A stretch of DNA of 12,034 bases. Origin: GCA-016699975 sp964515255 (GTDB lineage Bacteria; Patescibacteriota; Minisyncoccia; Moranbacterales; UBA1568). The position numbers were made by a program, and so were the translations under genes. The stretch lies in contig CAZETL010000029.1 in the NCBI GenBank assembly GCA_964515255.1, positions 1 to 12,034 of the forward strand. Direction: 5' to 3'. Under the pieces are notes generated by a model. The model made no database searches. It was not told where the DNA came from and saw only the letters and a program-made list of their open reading frames with translations. This document shows positions 1 through 6,504 of this stretch, piece after piece (the first letter of the stretch is position 1; each line of letters opens with the position of its first letter).

Positions 1-2134
1 CCTGGTCCCCTTCCATGCCGCCAAGCCGCTTCGCCCATTCAAATGTGCCATCGGACGAAAATACGCTTACAAAAGCATCCTTGGATCCGTACCCGCTTTC
101 ACTTTCCTCCGCATCTCCCGTGTCTCCATCGCCATTAAAATCAGCATCTCCATCCACAATACCCGCAACAATAACTCGATTCACTGAGTCAGTCGCAACG
201 AAGAGTCGCTGATTCGAACCGCCGGACCTGACAACGCGCTTCGCCCATTCGAATGTGCCGTCGGAAGAAAACACGCTTACCGCTGCATCCTGACCAGCTT
301 CCGGCGCCGATCCATTCTCGGCACCCCCATCCGTACTATCCCCATCTCCATTCAGATCAGCATTGTCGATCACTGAACTCGTGACAATTCTCCGGTCATT
401 CCGGTCAATGGCGACAGCCCCTGCGGTATCGTAGTAAATACCCCCGATGCGTTTCCCTGAAGAAAGATAGGAAATCTCCACTCCGAGTTCCCTCTCGGCA
501 CCGCACGACGCATCGCTCCCGCCCGTCGTACTGAGGCATGTCCAAGATGAAGAAGTTCCAACATTCGGAAACGATGGCTCCGGCGAGACAGATCCAACTG
601 AACAAAATGAACCAGCAAAGCCTGTTTCGGAAGAAGCATAAGCCCTCGCCGCGTCTCCGCATGCCCCATCGAAGCTTGCTGAAAAAGCAGTAAGGAAAGC
701 GCCATTGTCTCCCGCGCTCGAATGCACATCACCACTGCCGTCGGGATCGAAGTCGACGGTTCCGGTAAAAGTTCCCGCGACATACGTGTTGTCGGAAGAA
801 TCTATGACGAGAGCGTTGGCAGAGTCAGCGCCTATATCGCCTATCGTTTTCGTCCACTGATACGTTCCCGAAGAATCGTATCCGCTCAGGAAAGCATCAG
901 AATCTCCCGCGCTCATGCGCGTGTCGCCGCCACCATAGAGATCAAAGTCAACCGTTCCGTTAAAATAGCCTGCAATATACACATTGTCTGAGGAATCTAT
1001 GGCGATGGAACGAACCATGTCGGCACCAGCACCGCCGACGGTTTTCGTCCACTGATACGTTCCCGAAGAATCGTATCCGCTCAGGAAAGCATCAGAATCT
1101 CCCGCGCTTACATACGAGTCAGTGCCGCCGCTCGGATCAAAGTCAACCGTTCCGTTGAAATAGCCCGCAATATACACGTTGTCTGAGGAATCTATGGCGA
1201 TAGAGTTAACAGATTCTGTCCCCATATCCTCCGAACCTGCGGTTTTCGTCCATTGGTAGGTTCCCGAAGAATTGTATTTGCTGAGAAAAAGATCATAGTC
1301 CCCCGATGACGAGTAAGTATCAACGCCTCCACTCGGGTCAAAATCATTGGTTCCGTTGAAATATCCTGCAATATAGATATTGTTGGAAGAGTCGATGGCA
1401 ATAGAATTCGAAGTGACCTCGCTTCCAGGACCACTTCCCTCTACCAATTTCGTCCACTCATAATTTCCCGAGACATCGTACTTGCTGAGAAACGATTCGT
1501 AATCCCCTGTAGCCATCTGAACGTCAGACCCGATGCCGGGATCAAAATCCGCACTCCCGCTAATACCGCCTATCATGTAGATATTGTGAGACGCGTCGAA
1601 AGCAACTGCAGTGGCGTAGATGGTGCCACCGCCATCTATCGTCTTTGTCCATTGGTAAGTCCCTAGGGAGCTATATTTGCTCAGAAAAAGATCTGAGGTT
1701 GTTGCCGCATGAATGTCGACCCCTCCATCCGGATCGAAGTCGATCGAACCCGCAGTAAAACTTCCTGCAATATAGACATTGTCAAATGAGTCTACCGAGA
1801 TCGCATTAAAACCAATAATTGTTCCAATGCTGTCCAATGTTTTCGTCCACTGATAGTCTCCATCAGCATTAAACTTGCTCAAGAAAAAACTATAGTCTCC
1901 GGAACTCGTTCGAATATCGGTGCCAATACCGGGATCAAAGTCAATTGTCTCGAGAAAATACCCCGCTGTATAAACATTTCCGGAGGAATCAGTAGCCGTA
2001 GAAGTAGAAAAAATATAGTCGCCAGGATTACTGCCGACCGCAGCTCTTGTCCACTCATATGTAGCCTCCGAAGCAGAGGCCAGAGCAGGAAAAATAGCGA
2101 GAGAAAAAAGAAAAAAGAAAAAAAATTTCCGCAC
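1..2134 (-). CDS. Secreted beta-propeller (SBBP-like) repeat protein, C-terminus beyond window
   Basis: Reading the minus strand gives an uninterrupted frame from a GTG at 2134 to base 1 (about 711 residues seen). It opens with a compact signal peptide (MRK, then a Phe/Leu-rich core, then ALASAS). Next come seven degenerate repeats of about 58-66 residues, each with a DSSxNxYIAGYF core, a DFDPxGG motif and a LSKYxxxGTYQWTK strand. This is the pattern of SBBP beta-propeller repeats, so a secreted or surface-displayed propeller is likely. Codons near 661, 604, 538 and 505 supply a four-cysteine module ending GGSDASC. Two more divergent propeller-like units follow, each with an Asp-rich loop (DLNGDGD, DFNGDGD) suited to calcium. 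The start is uncertain: an in-frame ATG at 2191 would add 19 residues. I prefer the GTG because a TG-extended -10 lies between the two and the shorter signal peptide is typical. Neither start has a Shine-Dalgarno site. The ligand is unknown. Confidence 0.85.
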   Translation of the reverse strand, partial: MRKFFFFFLFSLAIFPALASASEATYEWTRAAVGSNPGDYIFSTSTATDSSGNVYTAGYFLETIDFDPGIGTDIRTSSGDYSFFLSKFNADGDYQWTKTLDSIGTIIGFNAISVDSFDNVYIAGSFTAGSIDFDPDGGVDIHAATTSDLFLSKYSSLGTYQWTKTIDGGGTIYATAVAFDASHNIYMIGGISGSADFDPGIGSDVQMATGDYESFLSKYDVSGNYEWTKLVEGSGPGSEVTSNSIAIDSSNNIYIAGYFNGTNDFDPSGGVDTYSSSGDYDLFLSKYNSSGTYQWTKTAGSEDMGTESVNSIAIDSSDNVYIAGYFNGTVDFDPSGGTDSYVSAGDSDAFLSGYDSSGTYQWTKTVGGAGADMVRSIAIDSSDNVYIAGYFNGTVDFDLYGGGDTRMSAGDSDAFLSGYDSSGTYQWTKTIGDIGADSANALVIDSSDNTYVAGTFTGTVDFDPDGSGDVHSSAGDNGAFLTAFSASFDGACGDAARAYASSETGFAGSFCSVGSVSPEPSFPNVGTSSSWTCLSTTGGSDASCGAERELGVEISYLSSGKRIGGIYYDTAGAVAIDRNDRRIVTSSVIDNADLNGDGDSTDGGAENGSAPEAGQDAAVSVFSSDGTFEWAKRVVRSGGSNQRLFVATDSVNRVIVAGIVDGDADFNGDGDTGDAEESESGYGSKDAFVSVFSSDGTFEWAKRLGGMEGDQ
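104..358 (-). other. Two EF-hand/dockerin-like Asp-rich loops in the secreted repeat protein
   Basis: Codons 358 to 323 encode DLNGDGDSTDGG and codons 142 to 104 encode DFNGDGDTGDAEE. Both match the DxNxDxD calcium-loop pattern. Each sits at the equivalent point of a divergent propeller repeat that ends in SSDGTFEWAKR. Calcium binding is inferred from the pattern only. Confidence 0.55.
730..2075 (-). repeat. Seven tandem beta-propeller repeat units (coding)
   Basis: Protein-level tandem repeats with a period of about 174-198 bases. Landmarks recur in order in each unit: DSSxNxYIAG, DFDP, a Ser/Gly-rich turn, FLSKY, and YQWTK or YEWTK. Units near 730-1210 are the most alike; those near the N-terminus are the most diverged. 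Seven units could close one propeller, or more could follow beyond the window edge. Confidence 0.85.
846..1108. repeat. Recently duplicated unit: 68-bp exact direct repeat 195 bp apart
   Basis: Bases 846-913 are identical to 1041-1108. The 195-base offset is exactly 65 codons, so the frame is kept. The flanking stretch 961-1010 is also nearly identical to 1156-1205, differing at only a few positions. This indicates a recent in-frame unit duplication inside the surface-protein gene. Confidence 0.9.
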
Positions 2135-2144
2135 AAAACAAAGA

Positions 2145-2155
2145 GTATGTTTAAT
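2145..2155 (-). promoter_or_regulatory. Possible extended -10 element for the repeat protein
   Basis: On the minus strand TGGTACAAT matches an extended -10 (TGn followed by TACAAT), about 15 bases before the GTG start. No good -35 lies 16-18 bases upstream. The TTGACA further up (about 2195) is 27 bases away, which is too far. This is a weak call that favours the GTG start. Confidence 0.35.
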
Positions 2156-2242
2156 GCGTTTATTGTACCACAGTGGCTTCAATATTCTCATTTGTGTCAA
2201 GAATAGCAGCCATACAATGTATGTTTACACGCTAAGGTGTAT

Positions 2243-2280
2243 CGAAAACAAGACTGCCCCGGTTTCCCGGGGCAGTCTTG
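2243..2280 (-). terminator. Rho-independent terminator of groEL
   Basis: Perfect 14-bp inverted repeat: arms 2249-2262 and 2267-2280, four-base loop 2263-2266. On the minus strand it is followed at once by TTTTC. It lies 34 bases past the groEL stop and separates groEL from the repeat-protein gene. Confidence 0.88.
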
Positions 2281-2313
2281 AATCATTCAACAATCGCAAC
2301 TTTCCTGCCTTGA

Positions 2314-3969
2314 TCACATCATGCCGCCCATGCCTCCCATTCCCGGCATACCGCCTGGCATCTCATGTTTCTCCTCGGGAAGCTCGACGACGGCTGCCTC
2401 GGTCGTAAGAAGAAGCGCGGCAACCGACACCGCATTTTCAAGCGCGGTCCGCGTCACCTTCAACGGATCGATGATGCCAGCCTTGATCATATCCGCCTCG
2501 TACGAATTCGAAGCGGCATTATAACCGAAGTTTGAACCTTTCTCGCGAGTCACCTCAGAAAGCACGACCGCCGGATCCTGTTCGCCCGCATTTCGGACAA
2601 TCTGCCGGAGCGGCTCATTGAGAGCGCGAAGAAGCGTTTCATATCCGGCTCGGAATTCATGGCTTTCGAAATCCCGCTTCTTGATTTGATCCGAAAGAGA
2701 CGCAACTGCCTTCGCGAGAGCCGTGCCGCCTCCTGCGACAATACCTTCTTCAACGGCCGCTTTCGTCGCAGCAAGCGCATCCTCCATCTTGTGCTTCATG
2801 TAGGTAAGCTCCGTTTCTGTCGCCGCGCCGACTTTCACTACGGCAACGCCGCCCGCGAGCTTCGCCATCCGCTTCTTCAGTTTCTCGCGGTCGTATTCGC
2901 TCTTCGATTCGTCAATCAGCGCCTTCAGCTGCGCGACGCGCGCATCGATATCTTTTTTCTTCCCCTTGCCGCCGACAATTGTCGTATCATCTTTCGTGGC
3001 GATTACCTTCTGCGCGTACCCGAGCATCGAGACATCCACCGTTTCAAGCTTCATGCCCTTGTCCTTGGTCACAACCTGTCCGCCCGTGAGAATCGCTATA
3101 TCCTCGAGCATCGCCTTCCGGCTATCCCCAAACTCCGGAGCCTTCACCGCAAGAACATTCAGAGTACCGCGAATCTTGTTGACCACGAGCATTGCAAGCG
3201 CCTCGCCCTCGACTTCCTCCGCGATAATCACCAGCTCTTTCTTGCCGCCCTGGGCCACCTTCTCAAGCAGCGGAAGGATTTCATTGATCGATGAGATCTT
3301 CACGTCCGTCAGGAGAATGGAAGCGTCTTTGATTTCCGAACTCTGAGATTCGATATTCGTCACCATGTACGGAGAGACATAGCCGCGATCGAAGCTCATG
3401 CCCTCAACCACTTCCTTGGAGAATCCGAATGTCTGCGACTCCTCGATCGTCACAACGCCGTCTTTCCCCACTTCGTCCATCACATCGGCGATCATAGCGC
3501 CCATTTCGCGCGACTCAGCGGAAATGGTCGCCACTTGAGCCATCTCTTCCTTCGAAGAGATCTTCTTCGAGTTCTTGCGAAGGATGGCGACCACTTCGTT
3601 CTTTGCCGCCTCCATACCGCGCCGAATGCCGATCGGATTGATGCCGGTTTCGACAAATTTCAGCCCTTCGCGGACAATCGACTGCGTGATAAGCGTCGCC
3701 GTCGTCGTCCCGTCGCCCGCCGCATCGTTCGTCTTGTCCGCGACTTGCTTCACGAGCGAAGCGCCGAGATTCTCGAATTTATCCTTCAACTCTATTTCCT
3801 TTGCGATCGAAACGCCGTCATTCGTTACAGTCGGCGCACCGAAACCCTTATCAAGAATCACATTCCGCCCCTTCGGTCCGAGCGTTACCTTTACGGTATC
3901 GGCAACGTGATCGAGTCCCGCTTTCACCCGTCGTCGCACATCTTCACTGTACGCGATTTGCTTTGCCAT
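2314..3969 (-). CDS. groEL: GroEL chaperonin (Hsp60), 551 aa
   Basis: ATP-driven folding chaperonin of the cytosol that forms double heptameric rings and works with GroES. The sequence is full length (551 residues; E. coli has 548). Family motifs are clear: TLGPKGRNV near residues 29-37, NDGVSIAKEIEL near 50-61, the nucleotide-binding GDGTTTAT near 85-92, and VAGGGTAL in the C-terminal equatorial domain. It ends in the usual Gly/Met tail (GGMPGMGGMGGMM). The ATG is preceded by about 50 bases of leader with no Shine-Dalgarno site. The gene stands alone between its own promoter/CIRCE and a terminator. No groES is adjacent, unlike the usual groES-groEL operon, so GroES must be elsewhere or absent. 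Confidence 0.98.
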   Translation of the reverse strand: MAKQIAYSEDVRRRVKAGLDHVADTVKVTLGPKGRNVILDKGFGAPTVTNDGVSIAKEIELKDKFENLGASLVKQVADKTNDAAGDGTTTATLITQSIVREGLKFVETGINPIGIRRGMEAAKNEVVAILRKNSKKISSKEEMAQVATISAESREMGAMIADVMDEVGKDGVVTIEESQTFGFSKEVVEGMSFDRGYVSPYMVTNIESQSSEIKDASILLTDVKISSINEILPLLEKVAQGGKKELVIIAEEVEGEALAMLVVNKIRGTLNVLAVKAPEFGDSRKAMLEDIAILTGGQVVTKDKGMKLETVDVSMLGYAQKVIATKDDTTIVGGKGKKKDIDARVAQLKALIDESKSEYDREKLKKRMAKLAGGVAVVKVGAATETELTYMKHKMEDALAATKAAVEEGIVAGGGTALAKAVASLSDQIKKRDFESHEFRAGYETLLRALNEPLRQIVRNAGEQDPAVVLSEVTREKGSNFGYNAASNSYEADMIKAGIIDPLKVTRTALENAVSVAALLLTTEAAVVELPEEKHEMPGGMPGMGGMGGMM

Positions 3970-3994
3970 AGTTGCGCGTTTTAATGATTACGTT

Positions 3995-4021
3995 TTAGCA
4001 CTCAAAGTATTCGACTGCTAA
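3995..4021 (-). promoter_or_regulatory. CIRCE operator (HrcA-binding site)
   Basis: TTAGCACTC at 3995-4003, nine-base spacer, then GACTGCTAA at 4013-4021. This matches the CIRCE consensus TTAGCACTC-N9-GAGTGCTAA with one mismatch (C for G at 4015). It begins 26 bases upstream of groEL and overlaps the expected transcription start, the normal place for HrcA repression released by heat stress. hrcA itself is not in the window. Confidence 0.93.
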
Positions 4022-4026
4022 GAGTG

Positions 4027-4055
4027 ATTGTAAGAAAAGAAAAACCGAGTGTCAA
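4027..4055 (-). promoter_or_regulatory. Consensus sigma-70-type promoter of groEL
   Basis: On the minus strand: -35 TTGACA (4050-4055), exactly 17 bases, -10 TACAAT (4027-4032). Transcription would start near 4020, inside the CIRCE operator, so HrcA binding would block initiation. Confidence 0.9.
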
Positions 4056-4090
4056 GACCCCACTCTTCCTGCTACCGCCACAGAGAGAAC

Positions 4091-4124
4091 AAAAAAGGAG
4101 CTATTCCATTGCTGGAACAACCCC
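4091..4124 (-). terminator. Rho-independent terminator of the CHAP unit
   Basis: On the minus strand, a 12-bp stem (arms 4113-4124 and 4097-4108, including three G-U pairs) closes a GCAA tetraloop and is followed directly by six T. It lies 39 bases past the stop of the small secreted protein and ends that three-gene unit before the groEL promoter. Confidence 0.85.
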
Positions 4125-4162
4125 TTCAAAACAAGAGTTCCTCATTCAGTTGCGGGAACTAT

Positions 4163-4513
4163 TCAACAGTCGCCGATCCAAGTGCAGATCTTCACCATCT
4201 TGATGACATTGACATTGGAATCGCAGGCAACCACCTCCATCTGGACCCTGTAGCCATTCCTCGCCGCCATCTTGAGCGAATCGTAAACCGCATCGTAGTT
4301 GGCATTGGTCACCTTGAGACGATAGACTGGCGAGCCACAGAGGCCGTTTACCCAGACGCTATTATCCTGGTTCAAGAGATACCAGGTGATATCGGCATTT
4401 TCTTCCACCCACCAGTTCCGAGGATAGCCCGCGTAGGAAGTAGCCGAGGCTGAGAAGGAAGCCGTCAGCATAGCGGTGGCGACGAGAGATACGAGGGCGC
4501 GTTTCAGATTCAT
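4163..4513 (-). CDS. Small secreted four-cysteine protein, 116 aa, partner of the CHAP amidase
   Basis: Not assigned to a family with confidence. Residues 1-24 form a clear signal peptide (MNLKR, hydrophobic core, cut near SASA/T). The mature part is about 92 residues with cysteines at 59, 97, 110 and 116, enough for two disulfides, and no membrane segment. Start: GAGAGGA stands about nine bases before the ATG. The gene begins 19 bases after the CHAP amidase stop and is followed by a strong terminator, so the two are co-transcribed. The stretch around residues 74-110 (YDSLKMAARNGYRV followed by a beta-rich segment) faintly resembles the single-domain B subunits of the SubB/PltB group; this is a weak impression from memory. 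It could instead be an inhibitor/immunity protein or a binding partner for the amidase. Confidence 0.8.
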   Translation of the reverse strand: MNLKRALVSLVATAMLTASFSASATSYAGYPRNWWVEENADITWYLLNQDNSVWVNGLCGSPVYRLKVTNANYDAVYDSLKMAARNGYRVQMEVVACDSNVNVIKMVKICTWIGDC

Positions 4514-4532
4514 GGTTCAGTTTCCTCTCGGT

Positions 4533-5507
4533 TCAATCATTGGCAGTGTCGCGCCAAAATTTGGCGCGTTCTTTGGCGGTTCGACCAGCAATGAGGTTTG
4601 ACGTACCTTCAGCGCTCGCCGTTGTGCCGTCGCAAAATGCAAAGTCGGATTTCTTGACCGCGGGATCGATCGGTTCAGGAAACCCGGAGCCGATTTTTGC
4701 CGTGTAGCCAGGAAGATCATCAGTAATGCCGTCGCAGTACGACGACCCAACCGGATGCCTGACGCAGGTCTGGTAGTCAAAGTAGTAACGATTCGGCGCA
4801 CTATCGCAACTCGAATCACTGTTACTCTTGTGTTTCCAGCAGAAGGTGCCGTCGTGAGCGCCGCTTGGCTTGTACGCGCTCTTGTCGAGACCCGCCACGC
4901 ACGTGACATTGGTATCGTCCTTATCGCGACCCTTCTCCTCAAAGTGAAGAAAGGCGGTCGGCCACTTTCCCCGACCCGGGTAGATCTTGCGGTAACGGTA
5001 CTTGTGGTCGGGACCGCAACGCTCACAATCCGCCCAGTTGTACTCCATGATGCCAATCGCATCAAGCTTGCCGCTCATCTTGTTGATGAAGAGATGCTGG
5101 ACATAGGCGACATGACCTGTATCGGGAATACTCTTTTCGTCCCAATACGCCACGCTGCCGACGGCAGGGTACTGATCCTTGCGGATGCCTGCCTTGATCG
5201 CGCCGCTACTCCACTCAAAAGCGTAGCCGAAGCGGATTTTGCTACTGCCCCACGTATTGTCGAACAACTCACTGTCCTGATTGCCGGGATCAATACGAAC
5301 ATTGTTTATACGGAGGCGATAGGCAACGTAGGAGGTGCAGTTGCAACCGGCAAAGCCCCAAGCATCCGTCTCATTGTAGTGACTAGGACAAGTTCCTGGA
5401 ACCTCATTAGCCCCTTCATATCCAGCATCCACCTCAGCAAATGCTGCGGAGTTCGCAAGAATCAGAAAAAGAAACAAAGCGTACTTTTTCAAAGAACCAC
5501 TTTTCAT
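4533..5507 (-). CDS. Secreted CHAP-domain peptidoglycan amidase/endopeptidase with Cys-rich tail, 324 aa
   Basis: Probable cell-wall hydrolase acting outside the membrane. Residues 1-24 are a signal peptide ending AFA/E. A CHAP domain follows at about 40-190: the presumed nucleophile Cys57 in NCTSYVAYRL, a WD-containing core (PAVGSVAYWD, 115-123), the presumed catalytic His132 in DTGHVAYVQ, and MEYNW at 154-158 for the third polar residue. The tail (about 201-324) has six further cysteines and matches no domain I know; it may be a binding or disulfide-stabilised module. The start is the ATG at 5507, because GGAGG stands eight bases upstream; a longer frame to 5534 would place that site inside the gene. 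It lies between a membrane protein and a small secreted protein in one transcription unit. Its target could be the cell's own wall or a competitor or host wall. Confidence 0.85.
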   Translation of the reverse strand: MKSGSLKKYALFLFLILANSAAFAEVDAGYEGANEVPGTCPSHYNETDAWGFAGCNCTSYVAYRLRINNVRIDPGNQDSELFDNTWGSSKIRFGYAFEWSSGAIKAGIRKDQYPAVGSVAYWDEKSIPDTGHVAYVQHLFINKMSGKLDAIGIMEYNWADCERCGPDHKYRYRKIYPGRGKWPTAFLHFEEKGRDKDDTNVTCVAGLDKSAYKPSGAHDGTFCWKHKSNSDSSCDSAPNRYYFDYQTCVRHPVGSSYCDGITDDLPGYTAKIGSGFPEPIDPAVKKSDFAFCDGTTASAEGTSNLIAGRTAKERAKFWRDTAND

Positions 5508-5599
5508 TTCACAATCCTCCAAGTCAGAAACCAAAAGAACTTCCCCCTGAAAGACCTTCGAAACTCAAAGGCCTTTTCCAAAGAAGTTCCCGTTCAACT

Positions 5600-6322
5600 T
5601 CAATATTGGAGCGTTGAAGCGATTTCAGCGAATTCTGCCAATATTTGCTGGTCATCTTCGCGAGTGAAATCAAGTTCGACGGGATACTGAGCGTTCGGAA
5701 CATTCTGGCGCAGCATGACGAAAAGCAGGTTTGAAGTGGATTTGAGAGGAAGGGAACAGGCTTCCGCAGTCTTCACCGGACATGAACTTATGTATGCGTA
5801 ATCAACGCGATCGCTGCCAGTCACGACAGAAGAAGTAATGATAAAATGCGGTTTGTCATGAATTTGTATTTCCGCGTACGCCTTCAAGCTTCCATTGGCG
5901 TATGCTCCTTCTGCGGAGAGAAAATTCGTCTCTTTTTCCTCAAATCCAATGACATACGACCGACCATTGATTGTTTTGAACAACCCTCCGCTGACACCTC
6001 CGTCCTGGTAATCATTCCTTTTTGCCGTCCATCCGTCTCCATACCTTACCCTTACTCCTCTTTGAAGTTCGAGGGTATTTTTGAAATCTTTTACTCTCGA
6101 ATAATTCGGACGGATCGGGTACTCGGGAGAAATACCAACCGTCTCGTCAGGAGCAATGCGAGGTTCTGAAGGAGAATTTGGATCAACATTTACAGAAGTT
6201 TCCAACTCTTTTTTCTGAAAGAAGAACCAAGCCGCGACAAAAAGAATCCCAAGGATCAAAAATGCCGGAAGAAGAAATCTTATGCTTTTCACCATAAGCA
6301 TAACCGAGTGAATGTAACGCAT
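5600..6322 (-). CDS. Single-pass membrane protein of unknown function, about 240 aa
   Basis: No family recognised. A basic N-terminus leads into one strong transmembrane segment (SIRFLLPAFLILGILFVAAWFFF), then a Pro/Ser linker and a roughly 170-residue extracytoplasmic domain rich in predicted beta strands. That domain contains two cysteines spaced SCPVKTAEAC, which could form a disulfide. The longest frame starts at 6358, but that ATG is overlapped by the -10 box of a consensus promoter, so it would not be in the mRNA. The next in-frame ATGs are at 6322, 6301 and 6295. None has a strong Shine-Dalgarno site; 6322 is chosen and is uncertain. It is the first gene of the unit that continues into the CHAP amidase 92 bases downstream, so a role in anchoring or export of that enzyme is possible but unproven. 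Confidence 0.75.
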   Translation of the reverse strand: MRYIHSVMLMVKSIRFLLPAFLILGILFVAAWFFFQKKELETSVNVDPNSPSEPRIAPDETVGISPEYPIRPNYSRVKDFKNTLELQRGVRVRYGDGWTAKRNDYQDGGVSGGLFKTINGRSYVIGFEEKETNFLSAEGAYANGSLKAYAEIQIHDKPHFIITSSVVTGSDRVDYAYISSCPVKTAEACSLPLKSTSNLLFVMLRQNVPNAQYPVELDFTREDDQQILAEFAEIASTLQY

Positions 6323-6357
6323 CGAGCGGAACGAGAGTCTCTTAGCAAGTAACGCCA

Positions 6358-6386
6358 TTTATACCAGTTCTAGTTTATGGTGTCAA
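6358..6386 (-). promoter_or_regulatory. Consensus promoter of the membrane protein-CHAP unit
   Basis: On the minus strand: -35 TTGACA (6381-6386), 17 bases, -10 TATAAA (6358-6363). Transcription would begin near 6350. The -10 box shares its last base with the ATG at 6358, ruling that codon out as the start on this transcript. Confidence 0.87.
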
Positions 6387-6397
6387 GACTTTTCGGC

Positions 6398-6409
6398 TCC
6401 CTTAAGGGA
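6398..6409. promoter_or_regulatory. Perfect 12-bp palindrome just upstream of the promoter
   Basis: TCCCTTAAGGGA is its own reverse complement. It lies 11 bases upstream of the -35 box at 6381-6386 and between two transcription units, a place where an activator or repressor dimer could bind. It is a single copy in this window and no binding protein can be named. Confidence 0.3.
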
Positions 6410-6445
6410 ACTTCTCCGGGGGAAAATTCTAGTCTCTCCGCTAAT

Positions 6446-6475
6446 AAAAGAGGCGGCAAGTCCATTGCGCGCCTC
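6446..6475 (-). terminator. Rho-independent terminator of the ychF unit
   Basis: On the minus strand GAGGCG (6470-6475) pairs with CGCCTC (6450-6455), continued by GCAA/TTGC (6465-6468 with 6456-6459) past a single bulged base, around a five-base loop. TTTTATT follows. It sits 29 bases past the stop of the last gene of the ychF unit. Confidence 0.85.
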
Positions 6476-6504
6476 ATAAAAACAAAGAAGCAACTTCTTT
6501 CTTC

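Noticed and set aside
846..1108. Possible CRISPR array from evenly spaced repeats in 700-2080
   Set aside because: Repeats are in frame, differ from unit to unit, and encode propeller units with a period of about 195 bases; no short identical repeats with unrelated spacers.
1879..2136. 85-residue minus-strand hydrophobic frame (MCGNFFSFFFF...)
   Set aside because: It is a +1 shift of the repeat protein's signal-peptide region. The continuous repeat frame shows that the other reading is the coding one, and no frameshift is needed.
2211..2223. CATAC-AAT-GTATG inverted repeat upstream of the repeat-protein gene
   Set aside because: Arms of only five bases in an A+T-rich gap with no known motif; likely chance.
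2659..3294. 211-residue plus-strand open frame
   Set aside because: It is entirely antisense to groEL, whose protein is unmistakable; a shadow of its codon use.
5535..5599. Possible hairpin (GAAGTT/AACTTC) after the membrane-protein stop
   Set aside because: A six-base stem without a proper T run; too weak to call a terminator, and the next gene has no separate promoter.
4755..5690. 311-residue plus-strand open frame opposite the CHAP gene
   Set aside because: The minus strand here encodes a clear signal peptide and CHAP motifs with a ribosome site. The plus frame has no recognisable motif, promoter or ribosome site and runs across two minus-strand genes.
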